A stretch of DNA of 64,000 bases, from assembly GCA_016647705.1 (NCBI GenBank), contig CM028326.1, positions 46,096,785 through 46,160,784 of the forward strand. Direction: 5' to 3'. Below the pieces are notes generated by a model. That model was not told where the DNA came from and did not search any database. It worked only from the letters and a program-made list of their open reading frames with translations. This DNA comes from Eucommia ulmoides (lineage: Eukaryota > Streptophyta > Magnoliopsida > Garryales > Eucommiaceae). Both the position numbers and the translations under genes were made by a program. Each line of letters opens with the position of its first letter. The first letter of the stretch is position 1. Below, piece after piece: positions 30,870-40,815 of this stretch.

Positions 30870-31388
30870 TTAAATCTTTGTAATAGCCACGGTACTATCG
30901 CAATGGATCAAGACAGCTGGAATCGGTCTCTCCCATAAAGGGGTATCAGAAAGTAGGCTTCTTAACCACCCTACTTCCTCGCTAACTGAAGCTAGTGCAA
31001 TCATCTTAGACTCCATAGTAGATTGAGCCAAAATAGTTTGTTTCCTAGATTTCAAAAAAACAGCACCACCAGCTATGCTAAATGTATAGTTGCTAGTTGC
31101 CTTGGAGTCATTTGAAAGGGTGTTCTAATCAGCATCGCTATATCCTTCCAAAACAGCGGGAAACTTTTGATAATGTAATCCAAGATTCATAGTTCTTTTT
31201 AGGTATCTCATGACCCTATCAATAGCATGCCAATACTCAATACTAGGTCTGCTTGTAAACCGACAAAGTAATCCCACAGCATACGCTATATCAGGTCTAG
31301 TGTAATCAGTGGCATATCGAAGACTGCTTATGATGCTCGCAAACTCAGATTGTCTAACACCGTCACCGGTGTTCTTGAACAACTTCAC
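30870..31388 (-). pseudogene. RNase H of copia D
   Basis: The 31125-31388 frame gives [20 protein letters not shown], then [19 protein letters not shown] and LEGYSDAD. The 30870-31055 frame gives SRKQTILAQSTMESKMIALA, SEEVGWLRSLL and IHCDSTVAITKI. These are the standard copia RNase H blocks (catalytic Asp, Glu and Asp in YSDAD, STMES and HCDS). Confidence 0.87.
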
Positions 31389-32369
31389 ACTAGGATCATA
31401 AGGAGTACATGCTAATTTACAATCAAAATAATTGTATTTCTTTAGAATCTTCTCTATATAATGAGATTGATTTAAAGAAATTCTCTATTTAGACCTAGTT
31501 ATTTTAATACCAAGGATTACACTTGTTTCACCAAGATCTTTTATGTCAAAATTAGCACATAGCATGGATTTCACATTATTCACAACATGAATATTGGAAC
31601 AAAAAATTAGCAAGTCATCCACGTAAAGACATATAATAGTGCAAACATCATTTTTAGATTTATAATAAATGCATTTGTCACTTTCATTTACTTTAAAACC
31701 ATGTGAAATAATTAGATTATCAAATTTCTCAGGCCATTGTTTAGGTGCTTGTTTTAAACTATAAAGAGATTTATCTAATTTGCACACTTTGTTTTCTAGA
31801 CAAAAAATTACAAATCCTTCAGGTTGGTCTATATAAATCTCTTCTTCTAATTCACCATTCAAAAAAGCAGTTTTAACATCTATTTGGTGCACAATAAGAT
31901 CATGAATTGCAGTAAGAGATAAAAGTACACGAATAGATGTAATTCTAGAGACAGGTGAGAAAGTATCAAAGAAATCTACATTATCTCTTTATCTAAACCC
32001 TTTGACTACAAGACGAGCCTTATATTTATCAATGGTTCTATTGGGTTTTAATTTCTTTTTAAGAATCCATTTACATCCTATTGTTTTACAACCAGGAGGT
32101 AAATCTACTAAATGCCAAGTTCTATTTAACTCGAGAGAGTCTAATTCATCATCTATAGCCTCTTGCCAAAAATTAGCATCTACAGAGGACAACGCCTCGT
32201 GGAGGGTGAGCGGATCCTCCTCTAAGGTATATGCAAAGAAATCCGAACCAAAATCCTTAGCAATATGAGGCCGTTTACTCCTTCTAGGTTCAATATCTAA
32301 TTCCTTATCAGATTCATTAATCCTAATGACAGGTTCATTACTAGATGTTGAGCCCCCACTATTCTTCAA
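31389..32369 (-). pseudogene. Reverse transcriptase of copia D
   Basis: The 31989-32369 frame covers the linker (RRSKRPHIAKDFGSDFFAY) and the RT start (FWQEAIDDELDSLELNRTWH, LVDLPPGCKTIGCKWILKKK, KARLVVKGFR). The 31485-31892 frame covers the core: MHQIDVKTAFLNGELEEEIY, CKLDKSLYSLKQAPKQWPEK, and LYVDDLLIF, the catalytic YVDD intact. These are all strong copia RT motifs. Stops at about 31986 and 31482 break the frame. Confidence 0.88.
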
Positions 32370-32411
32370 TTTGAAAGGAAATTTATATTCATAAAAATCA
32401 GCATCATTTGA

Positions 32412-33037
32412 TTAAATGGTAACTCGATCTTTCAAATCATAAAATCTATAAGCTTTGCTATTCACCGCATAACCAATAAAAATACATTCATAAGCTCTAC
32501 TGGTAAGTTTTCTTCTTTTTGGATCAGGAATTCGAATATATGCCAAACAACCCCAAGTTTTAAAATAAAACAAATTTGGTATCTTATTTTTGAAAACTTC
32601 ATAAGGTGAAATTTTACTTTTTGATTTGGGAACTCTATTAAGTACATAGCAAACCGTCAATAAAATTTCACCCCACCAGTGAGAAGCTGCACCGGAGTTA
32701 AATAAAATAGCAACTACAGATTCAACATAAGTTCTATTTTTCCTTTCAGCCTTACCATTCATTTAAGGAGAATACGGTGCAATTTTTTCATGAATAATCC
32801 CATGAGAATTATAAAAATCAATAAAAATATCAGAATCATATTCGGTTCTTCTATCATTATGTAATCTCTTAATTTTCTTATTGCATTGATTTTCAATCTC
32901 AGTTACAAATATTTTAAACATATCAAATGCTTCACTTTTATTTTTCATGAGATAAATAAAAGTATAATCAGAGCAATCATCTATAAAAGTAATAAAATAA
33001 CGTTTACTGATTTATGAGGGGTTTTAGTAATTTTGGC
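32412..33037 (-). pseudogene. Integrase core of copia D
   Basis: The 32763-32948 frame gives KKIKRLHNDRRTEYDSDIFI, holding the second catalytic Asp (usual SDRGxEY; the Gly is Arg here). Next, across a stop, MNGKAERKNRT (32730-32762) has the catalytic Glu, followed by HWWGEILLTVCYVLNRVP and WGCLAYIRIPDPKRRKLTSR, and GYAVNSKAYRFYDL, the usual C-terminal GKGY-like end. The first Asp segment (about 32949-33030) is decayed by stops. Confidence 0.85.
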
Positions 33038-33580
33038 TTAACTGCAAAATTCACACTTTTCAAAATCATTCAAAGACACTTTATGAATTAATTCTAAATT
33101 GCTTAAGTTTTTAATAATGCGTTTGTTAACATGATAAAGTTTAGCATGCCAAATATTAAAAGAACACAACATGTAAGTAGAAGAAGAAATGTTATTAATT
33201 TCAACATTCAGTTTGAACATTCCATCAGTTGCATAACCCTTCCCAACAAAAATATTATTTTTGGTTAAGGTGTACAAATCAGCCCCAATAGTTTGAGTGA
33301 ACCCCGCCTTGTTAAGAAGATAGTCCGAAACCAAATTCTTTCTCATCTTTGGAGTATGCAGAACAACTTTAAGGATGACTGTCTTTCCATAGGTAAACTT
33401 TAATTCCACTTCACCAGAACCGGCAACAATAGTGGAGTAAGAATCACCCAACAACACTTTCTTGTCTTCACTTTCAGAATAAGACTTGGATATGGTACGA
33501 TCATAACAGACATGGCGTGAAGCACCAGTGTTTACCCACCACCCTTCGGATCCACCAACTATATTGATTTTAGAAATCAT
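33038..33580 (-). pseudogene. Protease and integrase N-terminus, copia D
   Basis: The 180-codon frame starts in the protease linker and has WWVNTGASRHVC where active copia proteases have WWVDTGAT/S; the catalytic Asp is Asn (AAC). It continues with LVSDYLLNKAGF and GYATDGMFKLNV. The integrase zinc-binding motif follows: IWHAKLYHVN (the two His) with CEFC at the end (the two Cys). A stop follows CEFCS. Confidence 0.85.
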
Positions 33581-33631
33581 AGCTATAAGTTGGTCCTCGG
33601 TAAAATTCGCCTGTGGAGCAGGACGACGTCT

Positions 33632-34483
33632 TTACCGGCAGTTTCGGGCCAAATGGCCTGCCTTCCCACAGTTATAACAAGTAAACTGTTCAAAATTATT
33701 TTTTGAAGGGGGTTTGTTTCTATTCTGATTTTGATGCACATTTTTGTTCTGGTTGTTGTGGTTGCGACTTAGATTTTGATTTTTTTCATATTTTTCCCTT
33801 TGGGTTTCAGAACAACATAAGATGATATTTTTTTTAGCGTTGTTAGAAACAACGAGCACTTCATCTTTCTGATCTTGTTTTCGGGCTTCCTTCTCAATCC
33901 GAAGACGAGTGATCAAACTTTCTAAAGAAAACCCTTTAGTTTTGTGCCTCAGAGTATTCTTAAAATCTTTCCAAGAATATGGTAATTTGTCAATTAAAAC
34001 AGCAACTTGAAATTGTTCATCAAGAGACATACTTTCAACAATTATTTCATGAGCGATTTTCTGGAATTCATGAGGCTGAACTTCCACAGATTTGTCGTCG
34101 GTCATTTGATATTTCAGATACCGATTAACAGCATATTTTTTACTTCCAACCTCCTCAGTGTCGTATTTCTTTGAAAGAGCATCTCAAACTTCCTTTGCAG
34201 TTTTGTTAGAGCAGTAATAATCATACAGATCATCAGACATACTATTAAGAATGAAATTCTTACAACGAAAATCATTTTCCTCCCAAAACTTAACTTTTTG
34301 AATCTGAGCGTCAGTAGGAACTTGAAGTAATTGAGGTTTTTTGGTTGTACAGACATATATTACTTTTTCGATAGTTAGAAAAAATAACATTTTCTGTCTC
34401 CATCTTTTAAAATGAAACCATTCGAAACGAAAGGGTTTGTTGAGATTAATAGTGACTTGTTTAAATTCGTGATCAGTAGACAT
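33632..34483 (-). pseudogene. gag of copia D
   Basis: From the ATG at 34483 (MSTDHEFKQVTINLNKPFRF), about 40 bp downstream of the 5' LTR. Copia gag features include FEWFHFKRWRQKMLFFLT, then ILNSMSDDLYDYY, and in the next segment (33632-34105) MSLDEQFQVAVLIDKLPYSW, LRIEKEARKQD and a CCHC zinc knuckle CYNCGKAGHLARNC right before a stop. A frame change or stop near 34190 and a stop at 33629-33631 separate it from protease. Gag would form the cytoplasmic particle. Confidence 0.85.
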
Positions 34484-34521
34484 CTTAGCAGATAATCGGC
34501 AGAAATTGAACGTCTTAAAAT

Positions 34522-35560
34522 TGATGAAACAGAAATTAATAAAGAACGAGTTTACCGAATTAGCTTGGGTTGATTCGCGTACTAGGTCGCTCCCTTTAAG
34601 ACATTTTGCGGCTCTGCCTAAGAATGTGCAAGCAGTATAAAAGCCCCGTCGTCCCCAGGATAAAACAGCACAGAATCACCTCTGTCTAGGACTTTCTTTG
34701 TACAACAGAAGGCCTGGAAACGAACACCCACAAACACTGTTCTAAAGAAGAACAGACAGCTCGGAAACTTGAAAAAAAAAAAAAACCAAAGGTTTGAGAG
34801 CAGAAAAGTTGTCTGTGTTTTTTTCTTGTGTGTTTCAAACAAATGAAAGAACCATATTTATAGGGAAAAAAAAAACTTTCATAACGTTGGGAGAGAAAAA
34901 AAAAAAAAAAAAAACCGTCAAGACTTTTAATTTCATAATAATGCAAAACGGTTTTTTTTTTTTTTTAAACTCATAAAGAAGACAGTTTTTTATAGGGAAA
35001 AAAAAAAACTTTCATAACGTTGGGAGAGAAAAAAAAAAAAAAAAACCGTCAAGACTTTTAATTTCATAATAATGCAAAACGGTTTTTTTTTTTTTTAAAC
35101 TCATAAAGAAGACAGTTTTTTTTTTTTTTTAAACATTTCATAAACTGATGAATTTGCTGCAATTCATAACTGTTGGATTTTGAAACTGTTCTATTTTATC
35201 TGATATGTTTTGAAATTGTTCATGTTTAACAATCTGATCTGATAATATTATTTAAATAATTTTTGTCCAAAAAGAATAAATAAGTGCCACCTCATCACAC
35301 GTGCGACTCGACTCGACTCGACATGGCCGAACGAATGGCGGCGGTGGCGCGCGCGTGTGTGATAAACCAGTAGAGATGTTACTCCTCTCTCCTCCACAAA
35401 ATGTGGGTACCCCTTGGGGCACACCCCAAGTGTCTCACATACCCCTAGATATACTTCTCAATTCCTCTTCTCCCAACCAATGTGGGATAGAAGGAATTGA
35501 GGGAAAACCATTTGACACTTTTTATAACAAAAATAATTTCAAAATTCATTTGATCCAACA
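34522..35560 (-). repeat. 5' LTR of copia D
   Basis: 1039 bp; plus-strand ends TGATGAAACAGAAATT and GATCCAACA. It contains a tandem duplication with 132-bp period (two units from 34859 to about 35122), rich in A and T homopolymers. It also has a GC-rich insert around 35307-35355 (three CGACT copies followed by GGCGGCGGTGGCGCGCG) not found in the 3' LTR. Confidence 0.9.
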
Positions 35561-36576
35561 CTTGGTCGTTCTGATGAAATATTATAAGATACACTATTTT
35601 GATTCTCACGCCTGAGGTGCAACATCTGCAAGTTCACCTGTGAAAAACTAAGGAAAATTTTGTTCTGAATCTCATAGGACCATTTTTGATGATCCATTTG
35701 TTGGCCACATCAACACATATTCGTACCAAATAAAAAATAATTTGACAACCGATTTACATGAACACGTGCCGTAACTTTGTCTCTCTATTGAATATAATTT
35801 TATATAATTTTTGTTTGTTAATTAAAAATACAAAGTATGAACGCAATTTTTTTTTCATAACTAGAAAAAAATAAGAACTCGATAAGTAAAATATGAATCT
35901 TTTGAATTTAACACCCAACTACTGGCATTGTATTAAAATGATTTAGTGCTAGTATCAAATATTAATTTGAAACACTTCACTCACAAACAGGAAATTTAAA
36001 GAAAACTGGTTAAAAGGGAGCACAGGTGGATATTACCAAAATCTGTGAGACATCTCCTAGATGAGATTTAGAGTTTTTTGTTGTCACCAGCTTATACTCG
36101 AAGTCACCAAATTTCCGATCAGGTTGCGTTTATTTATAGACATATAATATATTTGTCAAGTGAGGATGATGGCGATTGGTCACACATATGTGAATATGGT
36201 GGAAGTATAATGAGTCACCATTTGTGACCAATGATAGAGATGTTGTTTATGATTGGTCACATCGATAGTTATAATGCACCTCTTGCTACACTAAAAATAG
36301 TATGAGGATTGCACTCATTTCATCATATGGTGTTCATTTTTTTAAATCTCTCTTTAATGTAATATATAGTTTAATGCGTCTCTCTCTCTCTATATAGTTT
36401 AATGAAATCATGAACTCTACATATTCTGCTTTCAATTTTGTTTTTGTATCAACTAGATAGATTCAATCTAGACGAGTTTAATTAAATTTAAAAAATAAAA
36501 AATGAATTGACTTATTTGACATTTTTTTTTTTAAAAAAAAATTAATTGATTTTACTTTTGATTTATAAGCGTTCTC
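35561..36576. other. Intergenic sequence between copia D and the SINE
   Basis: No gene recognised. Short inverted/direct copies of ATTGGTCACA occur at about 36174, 36217 (reversed) and 36247, and a (CT)n run at about 36378-36393. Confidence 0.4.
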
Positions 36577-36587
36577 AAGTGACATTG

Positions 36588-36699
36588 AGAATCGATGGTG
36601 GGCTAGTGGTAAGGCCTTTCCTTCTTAGGCCAGAGGTTTGGGGATCGATTCTCACTGGGTGCGTGAATGGGTTTTTGTGAGTTAAAAAAAAAAAAAAAA
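36588..36699 (+). mobile_element. tRNA-derived SINE with A tail
   Basis: Flanked by a perfect 11-bp direct repeat AAGTGACATTG (36577-36587 and 36700-36710). The body begins AGAATCGATGGTGGGCTAGT, where GGGCTAGTGGTAAGG resembles a box A. Some 35 nt downstream GGGATCGATTCTC resembles a box B (GGTTCGANTCC), so it has an internal RNA polymerase III promoter of tRNA origin. A short tail region ends in A17. Total length is about 112 bp, at the short end for plant SINEs. The precise duplication and A tail indicate LINE-mediated insertion. Confidence 0.85.
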
Positions 36700-36710
36700 A
36701 AGTGACATTG

Positions 36711-36952
36711 GAAAAAATGAAAGATGCTTTCAAATGCAAAGTCCAAGCCGGCCTAAACCTATGACAATACAAGATTTCAGTTTCTTGAGCAGCAAGAAAT
36801 TGGATTTTTTTTTAGCTAAATTGTTTATTTGTGATTTGAGCAAAAGGGTTGACTATTTCAAGCAAGGATAAACTCACTTGGATGAAGGCGCTCTCATTTT
36901 TATTTTTTTTATTTTCACTTACTTAATATTATTTTACCAAAGTCGAATTTAT
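36711..36952. other. AT-rich spacer
   Basis: No gene or repeat recognised apart from short T runs. Confidence 0.4.
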
Positions 36953-38579
36953 TGTTAGCCCAGTGAACTACTCAGGGATAAATTGGGTAGTGATAAAATT
37001 TAATCCAAATATTAATACTTCAAAAATTCGAATAATTAATTTAATCCTAAATTAATTATTATCTCTTTATAGCAGCGGAAATATATTATCAACTAGGTGC
37101 ACACCAAACAATAATATATAAGTAAAGTAAATAAAGCAGCACATCACGATATATCCTAATTCACCAAACTACTCTTAACTAATTCAGTCCTCCGAGCTCC
37201 AAAGAGATTCGCACCCACTAATCACTAAGATTCCTTTAAACATGTAGGAACCAAATCTTTATAAAAATTATTCTTTTCGCAGGCTCAAAATCAACTTTTA
37301 CAAAAAAAAAAATCCCAAGCTTAGAAACAACCTCTTCTTTTTTCCAGGTTCAAGAATAACCTTTCATTTTTCTCAAGCTCAAGAATAGCCTTATCTTTTC
37401 ACAGGCTAAAGATTAACCTAATTCTATTATATGGAGAATCACGACCTAATTCTTTTTATACCTTAGGCTCAAGAATTAAACTTTACAATTACTCCAAGTA
37501 TCATTTTTTCAAGTAAGGATGAAACTATTACAATTCATTCACAATTGATCCTAATCGGGAAGAATAACACCTAAACTCTTTTCAACGGGAAAAGAGTAAC
37601 CTAATCTTTTTGTACTTAGGTAAAGATCAAACATCAATCCTTTTACCGGAAGAGATTGAAACTTAGAGCTACCTCCGATCAAATACTCCCAATAGTATCT
37701 AATCTGACATATAACTCACCAATTACAATAAAATGATAAGTTCTTTCCACTCAGAACTTCTATCACCTCAAATCAATTTAAACTCAATTAATATCCTGGT
37801 ATTTACTAGTGATAGAATTAAGTGAGGGAAATAAAAATCTGATTATAAAAATAATGCGGGTAGCACAATTAAGTACGTATTAGATTAACACACAAATCGT
37901 TTTTAAAAGATTTTTATACTTTTAAAGTTCATCAAAAACATCAATACTTAATTATTTATCAAAATCTTGGAATCATCATCCAGAGACTTCGCCTTATAAC
38001 CACAGGTCAACCTACATGTCGGCCGGCTAATTCAGAGAGTTCAACTAGTTTCCATAGGTCGACTTATCTGTTGACCGACCATTGCTGGAACACCTTTCTT
38101 TAATTATTTTTCGTTCAAATTTTTCGACGTTTTCACCCCTTTAACCGATTTCTTTTTTCGGTTAGGTCCACTAAATCCTTAAATTCAATTTTAATCACTT
38201 ATCTTTCTTAAAATAATGTTTCATTTTCAATTTTACATAGGACCAAAAATGTTAGCTACTTAGGATCCTATGAAAAGCACACATAATCATAAAAACATTT
38301 TCTGTCGTGTGTGATCCTAATCGGGATACATGAAGAATAAAAATTTAACTTGAGTTATTTTTCGTAGGTTCTTTAATTTCTTTTAACTTGAGTTATTTTT
38401 CGTAGGTTCTTTAATTTCTTCGGTCGCTTAACACCCATCATCTTTGTCAGTCTCTTCAGTATTCATTTTCTTCATGATAATATCTTAACTGGAATTTATA
38501 AACTAAAATACTCAATAAATCCATTAGTTCCACCAAAAATATCAACAGTTAATTGTCCATCAAAATCTTAGAATCAACA
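36953..38579 (-). repeat. 3' LTR of element G
   Basis: 1627 bp. At 37930-37978 it contains a copy of its own terminal 50 bp (compare 38530-38579), and from there jumps to sequence that in the other LTR lies some 800 bp further on (41744 to 42565). A 38-bp tandem duplication (TTAACTTGAGTTATTTTTCGTAGGTTCTTTAATTTCTT) is seen at about 38346-38420. Confidence 0.8.
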
Positions 38580-39586
38580 ATCTCCCATTTTTTATGATGA
38601 CAATTAACTTTGATATTTTCTTCAAAACAATATGTAACCACACTCCCCCTGAATCCGAAGATGAGTTTTATAATTCATTAAAGTATAGTAATGAAGATAA
38701 TAATAAGATATTCAACAAAGCACAAATTTCAAAATATAATAAACTCCCCATTTAGATATTTATCAAAATAATTCAAGCTCCCTCTTAAGATATTCAATAA
38801 AACATCAACAAATTCTCCCCCTTTGTCATCTCAAAAAAAATGGGAAAGGAGAATAAAAAACATTATTACTCTAGGCAAATGTCATAAATTTTAATTTTTC
38901 ACTAGAGATTTAGTGAGTATAACAAATTAATCGAAAGCATCAAAATATTCAATATCATCTTTTTCAATTTAAACATAACACACTAATGCCCCATTTATAA
39001 AAACTTCTCCCCCTAAATAATTGTAAACAAGCAAATTCATGTATAGGAGAATAATCCTGAGGCAATCAAAATATTTCAATAATATAGCATGAAATTATAA
39101 AATCTTAATTATTCAATATGTTTTATTCATGATACCGATTAATATCGTTCATGTAGATAAAATCAAGAAATATGTAATCTTTAACACACTAGGACATGAA
39201 ACATTTCTCAATGATAATTTATGAAGCTATCAATATAATGCATACTTTAAACATGGATAAATGCATATTTATCTCATAAAAATTTAAGCTCATCTTTTCA
39301 ACAATAATCATTTGAAAACCTTTAATATACCATGATATTATGCATTAATAAATCAAGATATCATTTCAAGATGTATAAAATATCAGTTAATTTACTTAAC
39401 TCATTTTCTAAATCACGTAACATGTTTCAAAATCAAACACATGATCACTACTCGATATAAGCACATTATAAAAACATGTAAATACACTTTAATTACATGT
39501 GATTTTCATAATCACCATATAATATTTCTAAGACAATAAGTGAACGCGTCATTTAAAATAAGTCTTAGAAACCATTACTAACTTAC

Positions 39587-39931
39587 CTATTTGGTAAGTC
39601 GGGAATCTCCCTCTTTAACAAATTTAATAAATTTAAACCGCGAGGGATTAGAAGTATCTTTTATATCTTTCGGGGCAACTTTACTTTTTACCTCATTTGT
39701 ACTCATAATTGATTTAGGTTCATCATTCTTCTTGACTTGTCTGTATCCTCTCAGCCTTTGATTTTTGCTATTTGATTCACTGATACTTCCATTTGCTCGT
39801 GTCACTTGTGGCTTCCTGGTGATATCCCATCTTAGTTTTGACAATCTTTTTCTAATTGCATGTTTCACTTGAGGCTTCTTTGTAATTTCACATTCTGTCT
39901 TTGATGTATCTTTTCGCTTTGCACGCGTCAC
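39587..39931 (-). pseudogene. Lys-rich ORF 3 of element G with 21-residue repeats
   Basis: 114 codons, very basic. The repeat phrase (I)TKKPQVKHA / ITRKPQVTRA recurs, encoded by a 63-bp tandem repeat (CACTTG at 39803, 39866 and 39929 on plus). Just outside the ORF a third unit continues to about 39985. Function unknown; I cannot link it to a known family with confidence. Confidence 0.4.
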
Positions 39932-40220
39932 TTGTGGATCTTTGGTGACTTCCTATTTTAGCTTTGATATAACTTTTTTGTTTGCTCCTTCAGGTCTACT
40001 TTTGACATTATGTAATTCTGCACAAGACATTTCAATAGTTCTCTTCGGTATTCATTTCATTTTGGATCCGTCCTTGTTAGACATCAACTTAGGGTTCTGA
40101 AATGGAAATGATACTTTAAAATACTCAACCCTATTACAATAATAACATCTCAAATCTAATTTATCATAGAAAGCACGAGATGTAAATTTAGAATCATTTT
40201 TAACAATACCAACAAAACGA

Positions 40221-40445
40221 TCACTGGCTTGTGATTAGGATGAGATGATAAAGCATATCCACTTTCCTTAGAAATTCATTCTGAGAATCTCTTGAAACAG
40301 TCTTAAGCTTTGATTTTGATTTTTCAAAATTTTTCTTTAGTAAATCGATTTTAGAAGCAAGATCTGACCTTTGCCTAAAAATCATGTCAAAATTATTTTT
40401 TAAAACTCTATTTTTATTTTCAAGAGAATTCACTTTAGAGAACAA
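40221..40445 (-). pseudogene. gag-related ORF 2 of element G (coiled coil)
   Basis: 74 codons with heptad-like leucines and many Lys/Glu/Asn (MFSKVNSLENKNRVLKNNFD, LASKIDLLKKNFEKSKSKLK). It fits the coiled-coil segment of SIRE-like gag proteins and continues ORF 1. Confidence 0.45.
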
Positions 40446-40454
40446 ATTATTAAT

Positions 40455-40745
40455 TTAAAAAACAATGCCCAAAAATTCTTTTGTACCACAGTAATCATCC
40501 AAATGCACTTTAGATTTTCGGACAAGTTTTCCACCATTTTCAAAAGAATCAATTTTTCTTTTGAAACTCAATCTCTCGTTAGTAAAAAGTAGCGTGAAAG
40601 AAAGTAATTTTTCAACAACAATATGGACATTTTCATTATCATCATTATCTCCATCACTACCACAAGAATCATAAGAATCATAAACCATATTTTTATATAC
40701 GAATTTACCACTATCAAAAGAAGATACACAAAACACATCATTCAT
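40455..40745 (-). pseudogene. gag-related ORF 1 of element G
   Basis: A 96-codon frame starting MNDVFCVSSFDSGKFVYKNM, 70 bp after the 5' LTR, with an acidic patch (GSDGDNDDNENVH). The region LLSFTLLFTNERLSFKRKID resembles the coiled C-terminal part of SIRE-type gag. A stop separates it from the next ORF; both probably derive from one reading frame. I see no zinc knuckle. Confidence 0.45.
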
Positions 40746-40815
40746 GGTGTGTGCACGTTACCTGTTTAACTAGGATGTTAAGCCTAATCGAGCTAAAACC
40801 AGCTCTGATACTAAT

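Larger units (their letters stand above)
29255..35560 (-). mobile_element. Ty1/copia element D, complete structure, dead
   Basis: A 6.3-kb minus-strand element with both LTRs (5' 34522-35560, 3' 29255-30117). A purine tract AAGTGGGGGAT abuts the 3' LTR (30118-30128 on plus as complement). Coding order is gag, protease, integrase, RT, RNase H, which is the copia order. Flanks GTTGG (29250-29254) and CTTGG (35561-35565) are a target duplication with one mismatch. Most domains remain in one frame, broken by single stops, suggesting a moderately old insertion. Confidence 0.88.

Noticed and set aside
36160..36265. MITE suggested by inverted ATTGGTCACA copies
   Set aside because: The inverted copies are about 40 bp apart with no target duplication or conserved termini. 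Too weak.
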